The notes beneath the pieces were generated by a model. It saw only the letters and a program-made list of their open reading frames with translations, was not told the DNA's origin and made no database searches. Shown here one piece after another: positions 35,768 to 45,592 of a stretch of 64,000 bases of DNA. This DNA comes from Saksenaea vasiformis B4078 (Eukaryota > Mucoromycota > Mucoromycetes > Mucorales > Saksenaeaceae). The translations under genes were made by a program, and so were the position numbers. The stretch covers positions 122,762-186,761 of the forward strand of contig JNDT01002269.1 in assembly GCA_000697055.1 (NCBI GenBank), given 5' to 3'. Positions within the stretch are counted from its first letter, which is position 1. Every line of letters begins with the position of its first letter.

Positions 35768-36561
35768 GGATTTTGAATACACATTTGCGTCGTCCAAATA
35801 TTACTTTGCATCGACACCACCTCAATCCAGCGTTGAAAAGCAATATATCTTTGCGCAGAGACGCATATACCTCCTACTTCTAAATCAAAGTGCGCTGGTC
35901 CATCGTAATAGGTTCTCCAACGCACACGTCGGAAGGCATAAAGTGAGAGTATTTAAAGGGACGCATGAATTTTTTTTTTCTTTCGGCTCTGTTCATTTTA
36001 CAACTTGGGCATGTACTTTTGATAGATATGCATCCAGGACCACCCATGTCTTTTGATATATCGTTTAGCCTGTATGACCTCTGTTCCGAACCGTCTCAGC
36101 TGTGGTGGTGTCTTTACCCATCACTTAAGTAAGTGAAATAGACGTTGTCGCGCTCAGCATCACTCATCTTGTACAATAGATCGCTGGACGTTGCATTGCT
36201 TCAAGTCCTCTGCAGCGCGTTTCAATTAGTCACTCTTCAGTGCCAATCTCCTCCACTCCTCCCACTCCCACACATCACGGTGCGGGGGTGCGGCCTCCAT
36301 AAGTTCATGCAAATACCCTTCGGGGGTTAAGTAAAATGACATCCAAGTATTTGTTCCATTTGCTAACCATGAACAAACTTTTATGCTGTCTATATGAATT
36401 CCGCGTCCATCGAGGGGCCGCGTCGATGTAAGTAGCGTATGAATTTGTCACCAACTTATGTATTAACGAACGCATACCTGATCCTTTTCTTAACGTAAAA
36501 GTGGTTCCTCATGGACGCAAAATTTATATAGATTAGCGTAAAAGTTTGTTCAATAAACAGT
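35768..36561 (-). repeat. Dispersed repeat copy B (longest copy, ~790 bp)
   Basis: The core 35949-36561 reads, on the minus strand, as the same sequence as copy C at 37006-37611 over its whole length, with many short gaps. Shared landmarks include GCAGAGGACTTGAAGC, GAGACGGTTCG...CAGAGGTCAT and AACAGAGCC. The outer part, 35768-35948, is shared at its far end with copy A. No open frame or known transposase is present, so it is non-autonomous or unrelated to DNA transposons. Confidence 0.75.
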
Positions 36562-37005
36562 CTGTACAGAACAGCAGAGATGGGAGAGTCCTGTAGGTTT
36601 CATTACCTAAAACCGTTGCATGTTTGTCATTTCGCGCTACTTGATGATCCTGCTACTGTGATGCAGGCTCATTGAAAGAAGTTGAAAACCGTCCTTAATA
36701 TAAGCATACCACCATACCTCTCATCCAACAGATTTTTCTCATTGATTTTCTTGCTATGAAATAGCGTAGTCCTCATGGCACTCTTGAGAACTTGCATTTG
36801 TAAAATGGTAGAAGATAAGAAAAAGGGGGGAACGTTTTCTGGAACTCTCCAAATACGAAATATGCCTCGAGAATGGAAGTACCAGCGCGAATCGGCGAAC
36901 TGGGCAATCCATAACTGAGTGTCTCGAACTCTTTTGCTTCGTATTTTTTCTGTGTTTTTCGCATGAAGTTATTCTATCAAATTAGAGACATTTCTGATAC
37001 TGCTT

Positions 37006-37611
37006 ATTGAATGCATTTTTAGGCTACTCTATGTAAATCTTGCGTCTATCAGGAGCCAGTTTTGCGCTAAGGAAGAGACGAAATATGCGGTTGTCAGTTT
37101 ATAAATTGGCGATAAAATAATATTCCACTTACGTCAACTTGGTCCCCAGATGGACGCAAAACTTATCCGAGCAGCATAAAAAGTCATTCACGGTAAATAA
37201 ATGGAAGATACTTTGGTGTCATTTCACTTACCCTCGAAGGGCATAGCTACCCAATGGCAGCATCCTGCCCCGCATCTGGCGCGATGGGGGCGGCAGAGGA
37301 GATTATACTGATAGAAGTATCAGTTTGGGTGTTAACGCCGTGCAGAGGACTTGAAGCGATACAACGTCTGGCGAGGTTCCGTCGTGGAAGTTGGAGCGAG
37401 GCTGCGTGTGACAACATTTACTTACCTGGTGGTGAACAATGGGCTACACCACAGCCGAGACGGTTCGAGACAGAGGTCATGCAGGCTAAAGAATAGACAT
37501 AAAAACATGAATTAATCCTGTACGTATATAAATTGACATCCTTACCGGGGATGCCTTCTTGAAAAACAGAGCCAAAGAATTTAAAAATGGTTCATGCGTG
37601 CCTTTAAATAC
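37006..37611 (+). repeat. Dispersed repeat copy C
   Basis: The inverted partner of copy B; the two are separated by 444 bp. It holds a 37006-37052 versus 37146-37190 imperfect inverted repeat around the TTGCGTC / GACGCAA core, matching the arms in copies A and B. The similarity to B is best at 37340-37380 and 37440-37490. The 80-codon ORF at 37254-37496 inside it has no recognisable domain. Confidence 0.75.
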
Positions 37612-37647
37612 GGAATCATTTTGGGTGGAACCCGTCCTTATTGTGAA

Positions 37648-37804
37648 ACATTTTTACTGCTTTCCGACGGGATACTGGGAATCCATCACTGAAGTGTCTC
37701 AATGCAAAAACGATGTTATTGTTTCAATGAGACATTTTTACTGCTTTCCGAAAGGATACTGAAAAACGCATCATTGAAGTACCTCAATGCAAAAACGAAG
37801 TTAC
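37648..37804. repeat. Two-unit tandem repeat, period 84 bp
   Basis: ACATTTTTACTGCTTTCCG begins at 37648 and again at 37732, and CAATGCAAAAACGA-GTTA recurs with the same 84 bp shift (37701 and 37785). The units differ at several positions. The repeat lies just after copy C and may belong to the same element or its flank. Confidence 0.75.
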
Positions 37805-39075
37805 CCAGACGCGAATTATCCCTAAGATTGACGCAAAATAAACCACTTCTCGCCGCAAAGACGCATCACTTTCCAGCGCAAAATTTATTTGACTTGAGCG
37901 TCTCATAATATTTATCTGACGTAAACGTGGATTCCATTTCCAATATTTCCTCGAAAGTTAATATGACCTTCCAGAGGAGAAGGAGCCTGTGATGCTTTTT
38001 TCACTGAATCAAACAAGAATGTCGTACGGTGCAATCGCGAACGCCATAGACCGCGGCGTCCGTACCAAAGTTAGGAGCTCAACATTCTTCGTCACGTTAA
38101 TTAGCCTGTGTAGCTGTGAGAAGGCCAAACCTGACGTCTTTGCGTTGCCATACTGCCTCCTATAGGGCCTAGCTTGGGAACACAGCAAGAACTAACTTCC
38201 GCCACACGTTGGAAAGTTACTTAGGAAAGCAAAAGCACAGAATTCACAAGCCCATGGAGTTGCGAAGCCCTTTTGCGCTATGAATAGCAAGCCGCTCCAC
38301 AAAAGCATCTGGGATAACCTAGTGGAGTAAATATGCAACAGATTTGAGAAGATCCTTGAAGCTTGCGGAAGTCATGCCCATGATTGGAACGGCCCCACAG
38401 CCCAAACAATTATTTCACTATATAACTCGATTTCTTTAAGCTTTTCCTTACGCTCAATGCAACACAATCGAGTATACATGACGTATCATGCAGCAAGACG
38501 TGGACTCAACTCGGTTGCATGGACATTTTCTTCCCTGCACTAAATATATGCTCTGAATGAACCTATTCATGATGGGTTATCTTCCACTTAAGATACACCG
38601 TCAGAAAATCGGCTTTCTATAGTGATATACTGCTCGCGGGAGGAGATTAACTTTTAGAGGTTGAGACGAGAGGAACAGCATTTAGATGTTCTCACGATAG
38701 TAGTGAGAAAGGAGAGCTGTGCATGTTCGGAGAGTTCTGTACAAGACCCCAACGAATACATGGTAACTAACCATAACTTATATGGATGTGCAGCACCGCT
38801 AGCACTTACCGAGTTTTTCAGCGAACATGCATATTCTGCTTCACGATTGTGCTATCTGGCAGCTTTATCCTAAAAAAAGGGGGGAACGGCAAATGTACGC
38901 TGACAGCCGAGTTCAACGATGAAAAATGTCAAATCAAGTATTTGTGTTTTCGAGCATTGACATTGGCGTACGTTAGCTTCTCATTATTGCTGCACACTCA
39001 TGGATTTCGAAGTTTACATATATTTATATTGCGATAAAGTTACAAAACTGCTTAATATTGTACATTTTCCTTTTT

Positions 39076-40607
39076 TTACTGAGAATCTATATCTTCTTTA
39101 TCAAAAGAAAAGTATTCGATGATATTTTTCATTTTGGTATCCGCCAGGAGGTCATCGTCGTCATCATGACCATGGAAATGTCCAGTCTTTTCATCCTTGA
39201 CGGTGATACCAGTCTCCTTCAGTTCAGAAATACGTCTGTGGACGCGCTCATCAACAATTCGGGACGTGAAGCTACTTTTCCGGGCACAGATTCCTGGACG
39301 GCCAGCGACGAAGACATCTGCCCGGATGGCTATCAGCTTATCCAGTATGCCAAGGATACCTGTATCCGATTGGGCAACGGATTCCGGAAGCGTAAACACG
39401 GTCCAGTTTGCGGGAGTGGCCACTGAAGAGTCCAGACTTGACAGATGCACAGGAAGATGTTTGTAAAGGTATTGCATGGCTTCATGGTGATAAGGTGTAA
39501 GATATTTGGCTGAGAAGGACGAAGAAGCTGGTGCCCAATCGCTCTGCTCATTATCATTGTCCGCCAACAAATCATCGTCATGATTAATCGCCTGCTCGAT
39601 AGCTTTCTCCGTAAACGTATGTGGATAGTCTGTGAGAAGAAATAAAGTCGGCTGCTGTGACTGAGTCCGGTTGGCGATAAGTTTGACCAGTGAATGCGCA
39701 CAAGATACGAGGTTCTCTGGAGGTTCCACCAACTCTGTGCGCCAATGAACGGCCCAATACGGAGATAGCTGGGAAGCAAATTGATCGGCAAGGCTGATCA
39801 ACCGAGAGTTGTACGGAATGGGCTCTTGTGCAGCTTTATTATGGATAAACGGGTATCTAAAAGGAAAAAGACATAGATGAGTTCACCAACAACCTTATCT
39901 TGTAACGGAAGCTTCCACTTGCCTACGCTCATAATATACGTTCAGCACGTTTTCATGCTCGCTCTCCATGATAAATTGCTTAATAATCTCTTGGGGTTTT
40001 CGAGACTTTCGTCGGCGTGGGCTTTCATTGAGATATAATCTTCGCTCTTGGCTTTGTTCTAATAGATCGTCGAAACACGCAGAAGAAGAGGAGGGGGAGA
40101 TTTTTCGCTGTCGATCTTTCGGTCTTAAGATATAGATAGATTGGGACGTCGGCTTTGATGAAAAAGCTTGGCGTTCGGATAACCAGTTGCGGAATTGCTG
40201 AAATGAAATTGCGCTGAAAGCGTCGGTATGTGAGTTCACCCAGTCTGCGGAATAGTAAAACTCGAAGTCATGTTGAAGGCAGGCGCCGATTCGAGACCCT
40301 CCAACGTTTGGTAAAACAAGGGTTCGGTTAGCCATACCAGCCATGAAAGCCAACTGGCGAAGGTGCATTTGAGCCTTAGACTCTGCGAAATAAGTGAGTG
40401 ATGCCGCAGTGCTTTACGATGGAGCTTACCTTGTTCCCCGATATATACAGGTAATAGGAACCGGCAAGGACCACCACAGTACTTTTTATCAATTTCGTCG
40501 TACGGCTGCTTAAAAGTGATTACATCCATTGCCTGCCATCGGTATATCATGCCCATCAATATAAGGATGATAAGCGTAGAAATCTGTATACGTCGATTGG
40601 ATAACAT
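39076..40607 (-). CDS. Type II membrane protein, GDP-fucose O-fucosyltransferase-like, 472 aa
   Basis: The protein begins with a short cytoplasmic basic stretch (MLSNRRIQ) and one membrane segment, STLIILILMGMIY, typical of a Golgi or ER type II enzyme. Next come CGGPCRFLLPVYIGEQESKA, LRQLAFMAGMANRTLVLPN and, in the C-terminal half, YWAVHWRTELVEPPENL, which resembles the HxRxE motif of protein O-fucosyltransferases that contacts GDP-fucose. An Asn/Asp-rich variable segment follows. Three exons are supported exactly: 40607-40430, 40382-39923 and 39856-39076, summing to 473 codons with the stop. The second intron has a GC donor (AG|GCAAGT) and AG acceptor. The substrate is unknown; transfer to fungal cell-wall glycans or glycoproteins is a guess. 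Confidence 0.7.
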
Positions 40608-43008
40608 GTGTGAAGGGGTGTTTGTGTGTGATTGCGTAAAAATGTTTAGATGAGAAAAAGAAATGACAAAGATACAACTTCTGACCGCGCTAAATACATT
40701 TGACTGCCCTAGCGCTATTGTCCGTATTAACTGTTTTTGGATAATAAAAAAGGACTAGTAAATGTGAAAATCACTGCGAAAGGAACCTTAGGAGAGAAAA
40801 AAAAAGGTGTACAGATCATTGACTGTCCCTGCGTCGACTTTTTGTCCTCCCTCCTTCCGACAATACGTTAATATCGCTGGTAGACATGTTTTTTTGTGAC
40901 GCTGATCGCCGAAGGTTTGCTTTTGTCGATCACTTATTGTCAGTGACACCAAAACTAGAATGTAGCACATAATCAGTGTGCGTCGGGCAATCAAAATTTA
41001 CGTGAATCTTTGTTTGTCATCCGAAACGATTCTAATACTACGAAATCTAAGGAAACATTTCGCATTTAAGGGTATAGCCACATGTACCCCATCTTCTCAG
41101 ACTAAAATGAATAATCGGTTATACATGATAGTAGGTAGAGACATTTTAGGGCCATTGGCTCAAATTAGGAACAAACGCTTACCAAACTTGGTAAAAATGT
41201 GTCACTTAAAAAAAAGGCCAAACCTTAACTAGATATCAGGTTGAGAAAGCCATGCACTCGTCGCCAACGCTTGATGGCCAACTCAAGCTTTTATCTCATA
41301 ATACTTGCATGGAGTTCCCTAAATGACGGGAAAAAAATGTACTATGCTTAAATAAGAGCACGAGATGCAAAAAAAAAAGAAAAAAAAGAAAAAAAACAAA
41401 ACAAAACAGAAGAAAAGAAAACTTCAGTATCCATTTTTGTTAAACCTTGCTCTGTCCTGCCTCAAACAACGAGACCTGGATGTTTTTGAGTCGTGTATTA
41501 AAGAAACATACAGATAGAACTTTATGGTGTTTTGGTAAACATTTATTAAATTATTTCCTCAGCTATGTACACTTTGCCACCTTACGGGCAGATAATGGAA
41601 TGGACCGTATGTCACTTCGCCACAGTTTTAGATATACTAACCATTTCGCGGTAAGTGAGCAATCCAATGCAGTCTGTAGGCATGATGAACATTGTCACCG
41701 GCGGATGGTAAATGATTTTAGATCTCCGATAACTACATTAACAAATAAATTCTTTTGCAGATGGCTCTAATCGCGAGCGGATTAAACCCAAGTCCTCCTG
41801 CATCGGGGCTGGCCCGCGTCACGATATTGGGCAAGATATCTGTCGGTTTGAAGAATGAGACCATAAACCATGAAAAATAGATGACTCGGTCCGTAATATA
41901 TGATACTACTTCTACTTATTTTACCCAGTTCCAGTAAGATAGGGCCTTACTGTAAGGAAGGACATGGCCTTTTTCTGACTCACTTACTTTATTTGGGCTT
42001 TCCGGAAGCTGCGTGCCTCAGATGAAGTAAAAGGATCGCAATTAATTGCCTTTTCAGAAACAACATAAACCATAAGCGTAGTATCATTATGTTAGGGTCT
42101 ATTCATTAAGTGTATACATTGCTAGTTCAGTTGCTACGCAAGCAATTTAGTTGTTATCGCACTTTTCATTCAGGTACGCCTTCCACGCCATTCTTTCGAT
42201 TCCTTCATAAAGAAAGTTTACGTACTATCAGTTAGCTATACTATATTAGAAAGGAAGGATCATTTTCTGCCCTTCAGTCGAGTTCGTTTACTATCCTTCC
42301 GCTTGTATTATGCTTGTCCCGCAGCTATAGACGTTGTCCACTTGGTTGATTTCCCTTCCTCAGGTGCATACCATGAAACTCATCTTTATATCCCCACGTG
42401 GCTTCCTGCGTATGTTCCAAACCCGACTGATCCAAAGAACCCAGCTTTTGCTTCCCATAATAACAAATCGGAATGTCACCGTGGAATCACACGCCGTAGG
42501 TAAGAACAGAATGAATCGTAAACGTATCAACTATTTCTGGAACGCAGAGATCTCAAGACAACTGTTCATAGCGTCATACAAAAATAGATCAACAAAAACG
42601 GTGCCAAGAACTGGGGATCAACTTTGTTTTAGATGTTTACAGTGCTTTGCGAGTGACCACAGTGCCTTGCAGAGCATAATTCACGTTGTCCTATGACCAC
42701 TGTAAGCCAGCTTCATTGGGCTGGTACCTCATTGATTTTAGTCCCATTTGACATTGGCTCGCGTATATAGGAACCCTGGAAGATCGCTCCCCTTCACAGT
42801 CCAATAATCTACACGTGTGAGTTAACTAATACGGCGGAATCAAAGATTTCTATCAAGAAATGCATACGCTGTAGCAACCGTTTACAAAGGCTACCACTTT
42901 CACTGTGCCTTCTTGATGATAAGATCTTATTTAATAGAATGTTCACATGGAAAATCGTCGTAAATTCTAACCCGAAGGCATTTTTATCTATTCAGGCACT
43001 CCTAGAAA
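40608..43008. other. Gene-poor intergenic region
   Basis: About 2.4 kb with no supported gene; ORFs up to 120 codons at 41447-41770 and 42303-42696 have no domains. A poly-A/AG-rich simple tract lies at about 41369-41421. Its A-runs with single G interruptions could be a retrotransposed poly-A remnant or simple-sequence expansion. Confidence 0.4.
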
Positions 43009-43911
43009 CTACGTCGACGCCGCAAATCGTGCCTGAGCATTGTTCACCTTCTCTCTGAAGATTTTGATCACCTCGTCCGGTTTCTCAGCCTTAAAGATAC
43101 CGGTACCAGCCACAATGACATTAGCACCTGCATCTGCAGATGCATCAATCGTCTCCATCGATAAGCCACCATCTACTTCGATATCCAAGTTTGGATACTT
43201 GTGGCGCAAGGTCTCCACCTGCATAATGTCAGCGTTTCCCATTTCATCTTCTTTAACGACGACACCAACCTTTGGCATGCACTCCGCCATGAAGCGTTGG
43301 CCACCGAAGCCAGGTTCAACGGTCATCACGAGGATCATATCAGCCTCCTCTGCCACTTGCCCAATCACGGCCTCTACGGGCGTCTTTGGCTTAATTGCTA
43401 CACCAGCCTGCATACCAGCTGCGTGGATTTTACGTATCACGCCAATAGGATCATCAGTGGCTTCGATATGGAATGTGTACATCTGGCCACCAGCCTTGGC
43501 GATATCGTCAATCCATTGCGCAGGATTAGCTACCATCATATGACAATCTGCCATAGGAAATACACATACTCTTCAGATATTTTATGCCTCTCTTTTTTCT
43601 TTTTTACCGAAATATGCTTCAGTGTGTGGACGGAGCGATGAGATAATGGGAGCTCCCATGGTGATGTTTGGTACAAAGTGGCTTCATTCAAACAACGTGA
43701 GCATCCTCTTCCAAGCTTTGTATTGTAAACGTTTTCGCTTACCCATCCATAACGTCTAGAATCGGTCATCAGTTCAACTAATACTCTGCCGTTGTCAAAG
43801 TTTACCCAGATGAAGCCAGTCAGCACCGTTCTTGACCATACGTTTAGCTTCGACTGCCAGGTTGGCGAAGTCCGATGACAGCATAGAAGGTGAGATCTTG
43901 GCGATGGGCAT
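43009..43911 (-). CDS. RPE1: Ribulose-phosphate 3-epimerase, 243 aa
   Basis: Interconverts ribulose 5-phosphate and xylulose 5-phosphate in the pentose-phosphate pathway, using a TIM barrel with a metal ion. Four exons fit exactly: 43911-43806, a 13-nt microexon 43755-43743, 43681-43608 and 43547-43009, totalling 244 codons with the stop. They assemble MPIAKISPSMLSSDFANL, WLHLDVMDGHFVPNITMG, DCHMMVANPAQW, GVAIKPKTPVE, MTVEPGFGGQRFM, and DIEVDGGLS with AGANVIVAGTGIF. Metal and catalytic residues are visible: the His of WLHL, the Asp of LDVMDG, the His of DCHMMV and the Asp of EVDGG. Without the microexon the LDVMDG catalytic Asp would be lost. It acts in the same pathway as the transketolase gene ~30 kb away. 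Confidence 0.93.
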
Positions 43912-45592
43912 TTTTAGCTACAGTAATTTGGGTCTATCAAGCGCGCTTTCGTGACCAAGGGCGAAACGATGGGGCTTGATATTTGTTGCAAACCCCAGCG
44001 CCCCAGGAACAAAATGATTGGACGGCGATGTTGCTTACCTCACGAGGATCACAATTACCCGCAGAAACTTTGAATTTTGGACCTTCTATCTGCTTTGTGT
44101 AAGTTTGGCTGCACATATATACCCTTCGTTTGTTCAATAGACTATAGAAGAGGATGTGGCTGGTAGTTGCTAGTTGGCTACGGGAAAAATGATGTGCAAT
44201 TTGAAGACATTGCCAAAAAAAAAAAATTTAACTCAATAAATATCATCTGTATTACTGTATGTTTTCAGTCATTTAATGGAACTAATTGCTGTAACATTAT
44301 GAAAATGTTGTCACTGAAATAAAAGAATATACGTTCTTTGAATCAATCTGTGTCTTCTTGTAGTGCTACTTGATCATGGAGTCTCAACGCTGTTGTTATT
44401 AATACGATTCCCTCTCCTGCAACTATTTCCGGCATAATTGCGCTCGTTAATATCACCAACGTAGCATTAGTACCTAACAATTCCTCTGCTGTAGTTGCCC
44501 CCGGTGCTGCAAGCATTTTCCGGATATCACCATTGTAGGCATTTGTGGCCGATTTTGAAAACAACACTTTCCTCGAGTGTTTTGCCATGATATGTGACGC
44601 ACTTGCGTTTGTGGTCTTTGCTTTGAATAATTTTAGTGTGGCCAGCTCGTTGATCCGACATGAATGGTATTGACATTGTACGACATATATATATATATAT
44701 CGTAATTCCAGTTGTATCCGGTCATTCCCTTGTTTTTCGGGTCGGTTTATGTTCTAAACTCCACAGCTATGAGGACTATTATAAATTTCATGTGTTCCGC
44801 TATCTTATAGGAGCCGCGATTGATGTACGATCGGGATAAATATTTGATACCCTTGATAAATCACTGTCGAAAGAAAATCTTAGCCGAGCACGACGCGGTA
44901 AGTGGATCTCTTTTCGTCTCAGTTAATATCATGGAAAGACGTGTCAAATCATGTCGACAGGGGGATTGTTCATCGTTTGACAACAAGACTTATAGCTAAA
45001 CGTTTCGTTAATTAATGGTGGCCATCTTCGTCGGACAGTTTGGTGACAACGAGGAAGGGATCATTGATAACTTCATGAATCATATGTTTGGTAAAAGCTT
45101 CCTCATCATCAAGGTATGAATGCGGTACAGCACAATGATATGAAATAAATCAGATCTCTGGTTGTGATAACGACGAGACAAACGAAAAATAGCCCAGCTT
45201 CGGACTGTCGGACGACCGTATATTCCACGGAATACTTCTCTATTCTATAGACCAAGCTAAATAGAATCGATGCCGGCTATTTCCTCTGATTAATATCAGA
45301 CGGGTATTGAACGTACTAAAAGGCTACAAAAACAAATTATTTAATTCAACAGTTTAAGCGGCAAAGTTTTGGATGGCTTGTGCCAACTGAAAATGAAAAT
45401 TGAACATCCGCGGCTTACATAAGTCATAAAGGTCATCCCAATCGGATCGATGTAACGAAAAACAGGGCCCTGAGGACGTTTGAGACCCAAATGGGTCCGT
45501 TAATGGGGAGTTTTAAAGGTAAAAAAACACAAGAACATGTTGTTTTGATATACTTGTCTTTCTTTTCCCTTTTTCTCAACTTTGTGAAGAGT
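43912..45592. other. Intergenic between epimerase and Zn-cluster genes
   Basis: Apart from the small ORF at 44343-44588 nothing is supported. An (AT)n run is at about 44685-44700. The final ~100 bp are pyrimidine-rich and precede the ATG at 45593. Confidence 0.4.
44343..44588 (-). CDS. Small hypothetical ORF, 81 aa
   Basis: An ATG-initiated frame of 81 codons with ordinary amino acid composition and a hydrophobic stretch (ATLVILTSAIMPEIVAGEGIVLITTAL) in its C-terminal half. I recognise no family, and no neighbour gives a clue. It may be a real small protein, an exon or chance. Confidence 0.3.
   Translation of the reverse strand: MAKHSRKVLFSKSATNAYNGDIRKMLAAPGATTAEELLGTNATLVILTSAIMPEIVAGEGIVLITTALRLHDQVALQEDTD

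Larger units (their letters stand above)
35407..39075. other. Gene-poor region with inverted repeat copies
   Basis: About 3.7 kb with no supported gene. It carries two inverted copies of the dispersed repeat (B and C), a tandem repeat beside C and a short duplicated TAGCTGATCATCA motif at about 35708-35733. The remainder shows nothing identifiable. Confidence 0.45.

Noticed and set aside
37254..37496. 80-codon ORF inside repeat copy C as a gene
   Set aside because: The matching part of copy B lacks an equivalent frame, and no domain is recognisable.
41369..41421. Poly-A/AG tract as a retroposon tail
   Set aside because: No recognisable retroposon body or target duplication precedes it; simple sequence is enough to explain it.
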